DNA of 64,000 nucleotides, taken from Chitinophaga polysaccharea. Its GTDB lineage: Bacteria; Bacteroidota; Bacteroidia; Chitinophagales; Chitinophagaceae. Below, piece by piece: positions 17,891 to 25,749 of this stretch (position 1 is its first letter; each line of letters starts with the position of its first letter). The notes under the pieces are model-generated. The model had not been told where the DNA came from. It ran no database searches and was given only the letters and a program-made list of their open reading frames with translations. The position numbers and the translations under genes were made by a program. Location of the stretch: NCBI RefSeq assembly GCF_902150045.1, contig NZ_CABFVU010000001.1:2790001-2854000 (forward strand). Reading direction: 5' to 3'.

Positions 17891-19789
17891 ATGCATTACG
17901 TTACAGTAGAAGGGCTTACCAAATCTTTTGGGACCAAACCATTATTCAGGGACATTTCTTTTCATATTGAAGAAGGAGATAAAATAGCGCTGGTGGCGCT
18001 TAACGGGACAGGAAAATCAACCCTGCTCCGCATTTTATGCGGTAAAGACACTCCCGACAGCGGTAAAGTCTGGATTCATAAAGACGTAACCGTTGTAATG
18101 CTGGAACAACAATCCGGCTTTGATCTTTCGAAAACAGTGATCGAAAATATCTTTAATCATAATAACCCAATACTGAATGCCATCAAGGAATACGAGTTGC
18201 TTACAGAGGAAGGACACGAGCCAGACCTGGATAAGTTAACGGATGCCATCGCCAAAATGGACGAACTGAACGCCTGGCACTTTGATAGTAAAGTAAAACA
18301 GATATTAGGGAAACTTAATATACACAACCTGGACCAACCGGTTGGCTCCCTCTCCGGCGGCCAGCAAAAAAGGGTGGCTCTGGCCAAGGTACTGATCGAA
18401 ATCGGATTCGAACACAAGCATGTATTGCTTATTATGGATGAGCCTACCAACCACCTCGATGTATCCATGATTGAGTGGCTGGAAAATTATCTTGACCAGG
18501 AAAAAGTAACCCTGCTCCTCGTTACGCACGACCGTTATTTCCTTGACAGTGTATGTAACGAAATTATGGAGCTTGACAGGGAGCAGCTCTTTATTTATAA
18601 AGGTGATTATGAAAATTACCTGGAGAAAAAGGCTGCCAGGGAAGATAGCGAGAAATCCAGTGTAGATAAGGCACGTAATCTTTATCGCAAGGAGCTGGAA
18701 TGGATGCGTAAGCAACCTAAAGCCCGTACCACCAAATCGAAATCACGCCAGGATGCTTTCTACGAAGTAAAGGAAAAAGCCAGCACGAAGGTAGCCGAAC
18801 AACAGCTGGAGCTGAATGTCAAGATGACCCGCCTCGGAGGGAAAATCCTCGAGCTAAAAAAAGTATATAAATCTTTCGGAGATCTGAAGATACTGAAAGG
18901 AATGGACTATACCTTTAAAAAGGGGGAACGTGTAGGTATTGTCGGAAAAAATGGGGTAGGCAAATCTACTTTTCTGAATATGCTCCTTGGTACCGAACAG
19001 CCCGACTCCGGTAAAATTAATGTTGGCGAAACCATTGTGTTCGGTAATTATTCCCAGACCGGGCTGGTAGTGAAAGAGGATATGCGGGTGATTGAGTTCG
19101 TGAAAAACATTGCTGAAAATTTCCCATTGGCAGACGGCACCAAAGTGAGTGCTGCCCAATTCCTTGAACTATTCCTCTTTCCTGCAGAAAAGCAATATAC
19201 CTATATCTCCAAACTGAGTGGAGGAGAAAAAAGACGGCTACACCTGTTGTCCATTCTATTTAGGAATCCTAATTTCCTTGTGCTGGATGAACCAACCAAT
19301 GATCTCGATTTACCAACCCTCAGTATACTGGAAAATTTCCTGCAGGAATTCCAGGGTTGCGTGATCATTGTAAGCCACGACCGTTATTTTATGGATAAAC
19401 TGGTGGAGCACCTGTTTGTTTTTGAAGGAAACGGGGAGATCCGCGATTTTCCTGGCAATTATACCCAGTACCGCGAGTGGGAGAAGGAAGAAGATAAAAG
19501 GAAAACCGCTGCACCAAAAAAAGAGAGTACACCTGAGCCGGTAACGCCGGTAGTTATAGCCGAGAGTAAAGGTCGTAAGATGTCTTTTAAGGAGAAGCGG
19601 GAACTTGAATTACTGGAAAAGGAAATAGAGCAGCTGGAAAAAGAAAAGAAGAATATTGAAGCTACATTATCCAATGGAGAGCTGTCTTTTGATAAAATGG
19701 AACCAATGACCCATCGGATTGGTGAGATCATTCAATTACTGGATGAGAAAGGAATGCGATGGCTCGAGCTGAGTGAAATGAATAGTTAA
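17891..19789 (+). CDS. uup: ABC-F family ATPase, Uup-like
   Basis: A 632-residue cytosolic protein with two ABC ATPase domains and no membrane segments. Domain 1: Walker A ALNGTGKST (about 36-44), signature LSGGQQKRVALAK, Walker B LLIMDEPTNHLDV. Linker: a charged helical stretch (about 240-310) with WMRKQPKARTTKSKSRQ. Domain 2: Walker A GKNGVGKST, LSGGEKRRLHLLS, LVLDEPTNDLDL, SHDRYFMDKL. The C-terminal 70 residues form a charged coiled coil (RELELLEKEIEQLEKEKK), which is the Uup hallmark. ABC-F proteins act on the ribosome; Uup is linked to ribosome and DNA-structure functions. It stands alone between terminators. Confidence 0.92.
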   Translation: MHYVTVEGLTKSFGTKPLFRDISFHIEEGDKIALVALNGTGKSTLLRILCGKDTPDSGKVWIHKDVTVVMLEQQSGFDLSKTVIENIFNHNNPILNAIKEYELLTEEGHEPDLDKLTDAIAKMDELNAWHFDSKVKQILGKLNIHNLDQPVGSLSGGQQKRVALAKVLIEIGFEHKHVLLIMDEPTNHLDVSMIEWLENYLDQEKVTLLLVTHDRYFLDSVCNEIMELDREQLFIYKGDYENYLEKKAAREDSEKSSVDKARNLYRKELEWMRKQPKARTTKSKSRQDAFYEVKEKASTKVAEQQLELNVKMTRLGGKILELKKVYKSFGDLKILKGMDYTFKKGERVGIVGKNGVGKSTFLNMLLGTEQPDSGKINVGETIVFGNYSQTGLVVKEDMRVIEFVKNIAENFPLADGTKVSAAQFLELFLFPAEKQYTYISKLSGGEKRRLHLLSILFRNPNFLVLDEPTNDLDLPTLSILENFLQEFQGCVIIVSHDRYFMDKLVEHLFVFEGNGEIRDFPGNYTQYREWEKEEDKRKTAAPKKESTPEPVTPVVIAESKGRKMSFKEKRELELLEKEIEQLEKEKKNIEATLSNGELSFDKMEPMTHRIGEIIQLLDEKGMRWLELSEMNS

Positions 19790-19805
19790 GCATCGGATTA
19801 ATAAT

Positions 19806-19849
19806 AAAACGGGAAAAGCAGCTCATTACTGAACTGTTTTTCCGTTTTA
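19806..19849 (+). terminator. Terminator after the ABC-F gene
   Basis: AAAACGGGAAAA pairs with TTTTTCCGTTTT (one G-T pair), with a further short cag/ctg pairing inside. It lies 17 bp after the stop of the ABC-F gene, and T-runs suit termination on the plus strand. Confidence 0.75.
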
Positions 19850-19851
19850 TA

Positions 19852-20760
19852 AGGGACTATTTCAATAAGTGTGTAAACTTAAAAATCGGGGATCAAATTA
19901 ATAACTAGATTCTCACTCTTTTATCAAAAATAGTTAAAAATTGATTCAGGATCATGCCCCAGTTTCTAATGGGCATGGTCCATTTTTTTGACACTTCCCG
20001 TAAAGCCAGGTACACCGATTTAAGCACAGCTTCATCAGTGGGGAAGGACAGCTTGTTTTTGGTGTATTTTCTGATTTTGCCGTTCAGGTTTTCGATGAGG
20101 TTTGTGGTGTAGATGATCTGTCTTATCTCCAGGGGAAAGTCAAAAAAAGACGGTCAGTTCCTCCCAGTTCTCACGCCAGCTTTTGATGGCATAAGTATAC
20201 TTTGTACTCCATTTAGCATCCAGAGCGTCAAGAGCAGCCATGGCAGCTGGCCTGGTCGGTGCAGCGTAAACATTTTTCATGTCCGTGGTAAATTCCTTTT
20301 TATCTTTCCAGACTACGTAGCGGCAGCTGTTAAGTATCTGATGGACTACACAAACCTAGGTGGCAGATTGAGGGAAGACTGATTTTATGGTCTGTGTGAA
20401 GCCATTCAGATTATCCGTGGCTGTTATCAAAATATCTTCCAGGCGACGGGTCTTCAGGTTCGTAAGTACAGTCATCCAATAGGCGGCTGATTCATTCTTA
20501 CCCAGCCACATTCCCAAAACTTCTTTGAGCCCATCCCGCTTTAGTCCTACAGCGATAAAGACGGTTTTATTTACCACTTTACTGTTCTCTCGTACTTTAA
20601 ACACAATGCCATCCATCCAGACTATGAGATAAACCGGTTCTAATGGCCGGTTTTGCCAAGCGACAATATCTTCTGCCACGCGACTGGTTATACGGCTGAT
20701 TGTGGCTGTGGAAACATCAAATTTATATACTTCCCGTATTTGTTCTTCGATGTTTGATTG
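19852..20760 (-). mobile_element. Truncated IS256-family element
   Basis: The element carries a degenerate IS256-family transposase on the minus strand. At the transposase 3' side (plus-strand 19852-19880) an end-like sequence containing AATAAGTGTGTAAACTT is retained, as in many IS256-type ends. At the transposase 5' side the homology stops abruptly near 20757-20766, where it joins unrelated sequence encoding a signal peptide. The 5' terminal repeat and roughly the first third of the transposase are missing, so the element cannot move by itself. Confidence 0.8.
19905..20757 (-). pseudogene. IS256-family transposase, 5'-truncated with stop and frameshift
   Basis: Read on the minus strand, the sequence gives SNIEEQIREVYKFDVSTATI, then WMDGIVFKVRENSKVVNKTV, LGMWLGKNESAAYWMTVLT and ATDNLNGF, the DDE-transposase core of the IS256/Mutator group. 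Two lesions are visible. A TAG at plus-strand 20353-20355 replaces the expected Gln codon of SATQ. A 7-T run at about 20143-20149 shifts the frame by one base after WEELTVFF. Beyond it, in the next frame, the expected [19 protein letters not shown] and [15 protein letters not shown] C-terminal motifs continue to a stop at 19905. The N-terminal third is absent. A plus-strand reading frame over 20113-20382 is only a shadow of this. Confidence 0.88.
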
Positions 20761-20834
20761 TTAATATAGCTTTGCGCGCTACTCTCCAATGCAATTCCTG
20801 TTAACAATAACAGTGATGATAATATTCTTTTCAT
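20691..20834 (-). pseudogene. Orphan signal-peptide start of a lost secreted protein
   Basis: An ATG at plus-strand 20834 (minus strand) opens a frame beginning MKRILSSLLLLTGIALESSA, a textbook signal peptide, followed by QSYINNQ. After that the sequence is that of the IS256 fragment read out of frame and it stops at 20691. No continuation of the original gene is found beyond the element. I infer that insertion followed by deletion removed the gene body and half of the IS. The identity of the lost gene cannot be told. Confidence 0.65.
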
Positions 20835-21047
20835 AGATTAAATCAGGGATGGGTTAATTATTATTTTAGGTTACTGTTTATTTTATAGAATACTTGTTGA
20901 TATAAATATAATAGTGCTACCTAATTTGTTATCCTCTCTTTTAAATTTATCGGTGGGGTCAACTAATAAAAAATGTGTATAAAAAGGGCACCATAATCAA
21001 TTAAAACGGCCGGTTCCAATTTTAATTGAAAACGGCTGTTTGGGATC
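20835..21047. other. AT-rich non-coding gap between IS remnant and tRNA
   Basis: About 210 bp, strongly AT-rich, without a credible reading frame or stable hairpin. It would hold the promoter of the lost secreted-protein gene on the minus strand. Nothing else is seen. Confidence 0.4.
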
Positions 21048-21122
21048 TGGTAGCCTCGTCAAGAATCGAACTTGAATCTGGAGCTTCGGAAACTCTTATA
21101 CTATCCATTGTACTACGAGGCC
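21048..21122 (-). tRNA. tRNA-Arg (anticodon CCG)
   Basis: On the minus strand a full cloverleaf can be drawn. The acceptor stem has 7 pairs (G1-U72 wobble, then GCCUCG with CGAGGC). The D-arm has four pairs with an AATGGATA loop. The anticodon loop is TTCCGAA, giving CCG at plus-strand 21087-21089. The T-arm is TCAAG/CTTGA with loop TTCGATT. The discriminator A is followed by an encoded CCA (21048-21050). Position 27-43 is an A-C mismatch. The gene reads as functional. Confidence 0.92.
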
Positions 21123-21171
21123 ATAAAACTCGCGCAAATCTACATTTTCTAATGTACAATCCCAAATTGCA

Positions 21172-21738
21172 TTAAAGATTGATATTACTTTTGAAGATTT
21201 TTACCGCAATAGCCAGCAGGATCACCCCGAAAAATTTGCGTAATACCATCAGCCCGGCCTTGCCCAGCAAGCGTTCTATGTAGTTCAGCGAGCGGAGCAC
21301 AATATATACGATCAGCAGGTTCAAACAGATACCCGCCAGGATATTGTACTGCCCGAAGTTGGCTTTCAGCGACATAATGGTGGTCAGGGTCCCCGAACCC
21401 GCTATCAGCGGAAAGGCAATAGGTACCACGCTGCCAGCCTTGGCGTCCGGATCCGTTTTGAAAAACTCCAGTCCCAGGATCATTTCCAGCCCGATAACAA
21501 ATATTACGATAGAACCCGCCACCGCAAAGGAATGAACATCCACGCTCAATAACTTAAGGAAGGGCTCCCCCACCAGCAGGAACAGGATCATCAGGAAGCC
21601 GGAGGCCAGCGTGGCTTTGCCGGCGTCTATATGGCCAAGCTTCTCTTTCAGGGATACCAGTACAGGAATAGATCCCACAATATCAATCACCGCAAATAAC
21701 GTAAAAGTAATAGCCAGGATTTGGTCGAAACTGAACAT
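21172..21738 (-). CDS. MarC family integral membrane protein
   Basis: A protein of 188 residues from ATG 21738 (an upstream in-frame ATG at 21783 adds 15 residues, but MFSFDQILAITFTLFAVIDI is the usual family start). Six hydrophobic segments are visible. Family motifs: FAVIDIVGSIPV near the N-terminus, ASGFLMILFLLVGEPFLKLL, GLEMILG, and the polar-glycine stretch VPIAFPLIAGSGTLTTIM (about 108-125) diagnostic of MarC/UPF0056. The biochemical role of MarC proteins is not settled; an amino-acid or small-molecule transport role has been proposed for relatives. It is divergent from the XRE-cupin gene. Confidence 0.92.
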   Translation of the reverse strand: MFSFDQILAITFTLFAVIDIVGSIPVLVSLKEKLGHIDAGKATLASGFLMILFLLVGEPFLKLLSVDVHSFAVAGSIVIFVIGLEMILGLEFFKTDPDAKAGSVVPIAFPLIAGSGTLTTIMSLKANFGQYNILAGICLNLLIVYIVLRSLNYIERLLGKAGLMVLRKFFGVILLAIAVKIFKSNINL

Positions 21739-21801
21739 GAATGCTATTTTGTGTAAATATAAGGAGAATGGGGAACGTTTCATCCCGGCTGCTTTTCTGC
21801 T

Positions 21802-21809
21802 TATATTTG
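21802..21809 (+). promoter_or_regulatory. Candidate -7 promoter element for the XRE-cupin gene
   Basis: TATATTTG is an exact TAnnTTTG match, 17 bp before the ATG at 21826. A weak TTTC about 21 bp upstream could serve as the -33 element. It lies in the short divergent region shared with marC. Confidence 0.5.
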
Positions 21810-21825
21810 TTTAATTACTTTTTAT

Positions 21826-22410
21826 ATGACAGAGGATATCATTATTCAGATCAGCAACAAGATCAAGGAAAAAAGAAAGGCTAAGGGCATTACCATCCAG
21901 GAACTGGCCGACAGGGCAGAGGTGAGCAAAGGGCTGATATCCCAGATAGAGAATAACAGGACAGTACCCTCCCTGCTGGTATTGATCAATATTATTAAAG
22001 CCCTGCGGCTGGATATGAATGAGTTCTTCAACGAAATTGATCAGCAAACCCAAAGCGCAAAGGTCATTATCAAACAAAAAGCCTCCTACCAGGAGTTTGA
22101 AAAGGAGCCTGCCAAAGGATTCGTTTATAAAAGAGTGCTCACCAGAAATGTGAAGAATTTCCCGGTAGATATCGTATTACTCGAGCTGAAAAAAGGCGCC
22201 CACCGCTCACAAATAGTAAAAACGGATGCCTATGAGTATAAATATATTATCAAAGGCACCGTTGAATACCTGATCGATAACGAAAAGTATATCCTGGAAG
22301 AAGGCGACTCCCTCTTCTTCGACGGCCGGCTCGGACATAAACCCCGCAACATAGGTCAGGAGAATGCACAGATCCTGGTAGTATATTTCTTCCTCGGCAA
22401 TGATAAGTAA
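21826..22410 (+). CDS. XRE-family regulator with C-terminal cupin
   Basis: A 194-residue transcription factor. N-terminal helix-turn-helix: GITIQELADRAEVSKGLISQIENNRTVPSLLVL (about 20-52). C-terminal cupin barrel (about 105-190): RSQIVKTDAYEYKYIIKGTVEYLI, EEGDSLFFDGRLGHKPRNIG, with the His and acidic residues of the small-molecule site partly present. Members sense a small ligand and repress or activate nearby genes. It lies 100 bp upstream of the SusC gene in the same orientation and divergent from marC, so either neighbour could be its target. The 12-bp inverted repeat at the susC start is a candidate operator (inference). Confidence 0.88.
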   Translation: MTEDIIIQISNKIKEKRKAKGITIQELADRAEVSKGLISQIENNRTVPSLLVLINIIKALRLDMNEFFNEIDQQTQSAKVIIKQKASYQEFEKEPAKGFVYKRVLTRNVKNFPVDIVLLELKKGAHRSQIVKTDAYEYKYIIKGTVEYLIDNEKYILEEGDSLFFDGRLGHKPRNIGQENAQILVVYFFLGNDK

Positions 22411-22475
22411 GATTACAAATACTTAACATTAAATTTAGTATAGATTAACATTCTGGTCACATAGGAACTTAAACT

Positions 22476-22516
22476 TTGCATGTAAATAATTTATCCAAAC
22501 CTACATTTACATGCAA
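22476..22516 (+). promoter_or_regulatory. 12-bp inverted repeat spanning the SusC start codon
   Basis: Arms TTGCATGTAAAT (22476-22487) and ATTTACATGCAA (22505-22516) are perfect complements, 17 nt apart. The right arm contains the ATG (22511-22513). The left arm begins inside a candidate -7 element (AAACTTTG, 22471-22478). A DNA operator or a start-codon-masking hairpin would both fit. Confidence 0.6.
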
Positions 22517-25500
22517 TCAAATCTACTCCGGGCGCTCAAAAGGCAGCTATGCACCATGCTGTTGCTGCTACTCGCCACCCTATCTGTACATGCCCAGCAA
22601 GCAATTACGGGAAAAGTTATTGTGGGCGACGACCGCCAGCCGGTGATCGGCGCCACCGTTAAGGTAAAAGGAGCCAACCGCGGCGCTGTTACCGACGCTA
22701 CCGGTAGCTTTGCTATCTCTGCAGCCGGCACTGATGTACTCCAGGTTAGTTTTATTGGCTTCCTGCCACAGGAATATCCCCTGAAAGGAGCAGCTGATGT
22801 GACTATCCTCTTACAGCCGGATAAAAAAGCCCTCGATGAGGTAGTGGTAACGGCATTGGGTATACGAAAAGAAGTGAAAAAAGTAGGATATGCGGTACAG
22901 GAAGTAAAAGGAGCAGACCTGATCAAAGCCAGGGAACCTAACCCGGTAAATGGTTTGGTAGGTAAAGTAGCCGGTCTTACGGTAGGCGCTTCTGCCGAAC
23001 TGCTATCGGCCCCACTCGTGCTGCTCCGTGGCAGTAACATTGGTTTGTATGTGGTAGACGGAGTACCTATTAACTCCGATACCTGGAATATTTCCCCTGA
23101 TGATATTGAAAGCTATACCGTCCTGAAAGGCGTAACTGCTTCCGCTTTGTATGGCTCCCGTGGCCTCAATGGCGCCATCATGATCACCACTAAAAAAGGA
23201 ACAAAAGATGCACGCGGCCTTTCTATTGATTTTAACTCCAGTACCATGTTCGAAAAAGGATTCAACGCCATCCCCAAAGTACAGGATGAATACGGTCCCG
23301 GCGATCATGGTAAATATGCTTTTGTAGACGGTAAAGGAGGTGGAACCAACGACGGCGACTACGACGTATGGGGCCCTAAATTTGAAGGGCAGCTCATTCC
23401 CCAGTACGATAGCCCGGTAGATCCGGCTACCGGCAAACGCACAGGTACACCCTGGATCGCACGCGGTAAAAACAACCTGCAGCGCTTCCTGCAAACCGGT
23501 TTGCTGAGCACCAACAACATCGCCGTATCTTCCCATACAGAGAAAGCAGACCTGCGCTTCTCCCTGTCACATTCCTACCAGAAAGGAATTGTGCCCAACA
23601 CCTCCCTGAACATCACCAACTTCAACATCTCCGCAGGTTATAACTTCAACTCCCGGTTAAGACTGGATGCTTATATGAACTATAACCGCCAGTATTCAAA
23701 CAATTTCCCGGATGTAACCTATGGCCCCAACAGTATTATTTATAATACCCTTATCTGGGCGGGCGCCGACTGGAGCATGGACGATATGCGCAACTACTGG
23801 CAGCCCGGTAAGGAAGGCATTCAATCTATTTACGCAGAATACCAACGCTATCATAACCCCTGGTTCATGACCTACGAATGGTTGCGCGGCCACTACAAAA
23901 CTGATATCAACGGCTATGCAAAACTGAACTATAAGATCAATGATAAGCTGGAGCTGCTGGCCCGCACGCAAATCACCTCGTATGACCTGATGAGGAATGA
24001 GAAAGTGCCTTTCTCGGCTCACCCCTATGGCCGTGAAGAAGGTAAAGGCGACTACCGGGAAGATAAACGCAGCATGTTTGAAAATAACACGGATGTATTG
24101 TTGTCTTACACCAATACCTTTCCCCATCAAATAGGTATCCATGCCTCTGTAGGTGGTAATGCACGCTCTTACCGTTATAACTCCAGCTATGTTTCCACCG
24201 GCTACCTGAATGCACCGGGATGGTATGGATTTGCCAACAGCCGCGACCCGTTGTTTGCTACTAACTACTACGCGCCTATGCTGGTATTGAGCGCTTATGG
24301 ATATTTGGATATCGACCTGGGAAAATATGCAACAGTGTCTTTAACCAACCGTATCGATAAAGCTTCCAACCTGCCTGTCCGGAACAATGTTTATTCCTAC
24401 CCGTCTGTGGCTGTGAGTACCGTGTTGTCCGACTACATACAGCTGCCGGAAGCAGTATCTTTCCTGAAGCTGCGCGGTTCCTATGCCAACGTAAAAGGAG
24501 GCTTCACACAGGCTACCATTGGTGCCACGCCACTGGCTACTTACCCGCTGGGATATGGTTCTGAATACCAGTCGTCTTATGATGGCCCTATCTATAATAC
24601 TTCTTTCTACAATGTTTCACCGGTATATCAGAACCAGGCAGGGGCTTATATTTCACAAACTATTGCCAATCCTGACCTGAAGCCTTTTGCCAGCAAAGCG
24701 GTGGAAGCCGGTATAGACATCCGTTTCCTGAAAAACCGTATAGGCATTGACGGTACCTACTTCACCAGCCAGAATGGCCCGCAGATCTACGATGTAATTA
24801 TTCCCAGCGCTACCGGTTATGCCAAGAACCGTATCAACGGTGTAAATACCCGTAAAACCGGTTATGAAGTAACCCTGAATGGCAGCCCGATCAGAAATCC
24901 CAATGGCCTTAACTGGAATATCACGGCCAACTGGTCCACCTTCCAGGAAAAATATACGAAGATCTACGACGGGGAAGACAAGCTGAACGCCTTTGTGGGT
25001 GTGGGCGACCGGGTAGATAAGATCTACGGTACCAAATTCGTGAGAACGGCCGACGGACAGATCATTAACGGATCAGATGGCCGCCCGGTAGTGAATCCAA
25101 CCCAACAGTTCCTCGGAAATGCCAGCGCCGACTGGGTTTGGGGCGTTAATAACAGCTTCAGCTATAAAGGCATCAGCCTTAGCTTCCAGTTCGATGGCCG
25201 CGTTGGAGGTAATATGATCGATTACATTCAGCAACAAACCTTTCGTGGCGGACGTAACATTCTTACCACGGAGGGCGCCATGGGAGAGGCCCGCTACCAG
25301 GATTACAAAGGCGTGAAATCCTACCTGGGCCAGGGTGTAGTGGTAAGCAACAACGTTCCTATCCAGTACGATAATAACGGTAATGTAACCAACTATGATA
25401 AACTGCAGTATGCACCTAATACCACCAAAACATTCCTGCAGGATTATATCAGCGTGTACTACAGAACCAACGAAGCAAACCTGATCAGTAAAACATTTGC

Positions 25501-25723
25501 AAAACTGCGGGAGATAACTATAGGCTACACATTGCCACAAAACATATTGAGAGGAACTTTCATCAGATCGGCCAATATCTCCTTTGTGGGCAGGAACCTG
25601 CTCTATTTTGCAAAAAATAAAGACGTGGACCTGGACCAGTACCCGGGCGCAGACCAGGGATCTTCTACCCTCCAAACGCCTACTACGAAGAGATACGGCT
25701 TTAACATCAATCTCAGCTTCTGA
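22511..25723 (+). CDS. SusC/RagA-type TonB-linked outer-membrane transporter
   Basis: A 1070-residue outer-membrane receptor. Order seen: signal peptide (residues 1-28, ending VHAQ), carboxypeptidase-regulatory-like beta-sandwich (about 31-110, ITGKVIVGDDRQPVIGATVKVKG and FAISAAGTD), TonB box-like DEVVVTALG (about 115), plug domain with LLRGSNIGLYVVDGVPIN and VLKGVTASALYGSRGLNGAIMITTKKG, then a long barrel closing with the aromatic terminus YGFNINLSF. It imports an oligomer using TonB energy. Its partner SusD follows after 26 bp. No glycoside hydrolase or peptidase lies next to the pair, so the substrate cannot be guessed. Confidence 0.95.
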   Translation: MQSNLLRALKRQLCTMLLLLLATLSVHAQQAITGKVIVGDDRQPVIGATVKVKGANRGAVTDATGSFAISAAGTDVLQVSFIGFLPQEYPLKGAADVTILLQPDKKALDEVVVTALGIRKEVKKVGYAVQEVKGADLIKAREPNPVNGLVGKVAGLTVGASAELLSAPLVLLRGSNIGLYVVDGVPINSDTWNISPDDIESYTVLKGVTASALYGSRGLNGAIMITTKKGTKDARGLSIDFNSSTMFEKGFNAIPKVQDEYGPGDHGKYAFVDGKGGGTNDGDYDVWGPKFEGQLIPQYDSPVDPATGKRTGTPWIARGKNNLQRFLQTGLLSTNNIAVSSHTEKADLRFSLSHSYQKGIVPNTSLNITNFNISAGYNFNSRLRLDAYMNYNRQYSNNFPDVTYGPNSIIYNTLIWAGADWSMDDMRNYWQPGKEGIQSIYAEYQRYHNPWFMTYEWLRGHYKTDINGYAKLNYKINDKLELLARTQITSYDLMRNEKVPFSAHPYGREEGKGDYREDKRSMFENNTDVLLSYTNTFPHQIGIHASVGGNARSYRYNSSYVSTGYLNAPGWYGFANSRDPLFATNYYAPMLVLSAYGYLDIDLGKYATVSLTNRIDKASNLPVRNNVYSYPSVAVSTVLSDYIQLPEAVSFLKLRGSYANVKGGFTQATIGATPLATYPLGYGSEYQSSYDGPIYNTSFYNVSPVYQNQAGAYISQTIANPDLKPFASKAVEAGIDIRFLKNRIGIDGTYFTSQNGPQIYDVIIPSATGYAKNRINGVNTRKTGYEVTLNGSPIRNPNGLNWNITANWSTFQEKYTKIYDGEDKLNAFVGVGDRVDKIYGTKFVRTADGQIINGSDGRPVVNPTQQFLGNASADWVWGVNNSFSYKGISLSFQFDGRVGGNMIDYIQQQTFRGGRNILTTEGAMGEARYQDYKGVKSYLGQGVVVSNNVPIQYDNNGNVTNYDKLQYAPNTTKTFLQDYISVYYRTNEANLISKTFAKLREITIGYTLPQNILRGTFIRSANISFVGRNLLYFAKNKDVDLDQYPGADQGSSTLQTPTTKRYGFNINLSF

Positions 25724-25749
25724 TCTGTCACTTTAAAACAATGTATTGT

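Noticed and set aside
20113..20382. 89-codon plus-strand reading frame
   Set aside because: It is antisense to the decayed IS256 transposase, whose motifs read clearly on the minus strand.
23003..23536. 177-codon minus-strand frame inside susC
   Set aside because: It is an antisense shadow without domain features.
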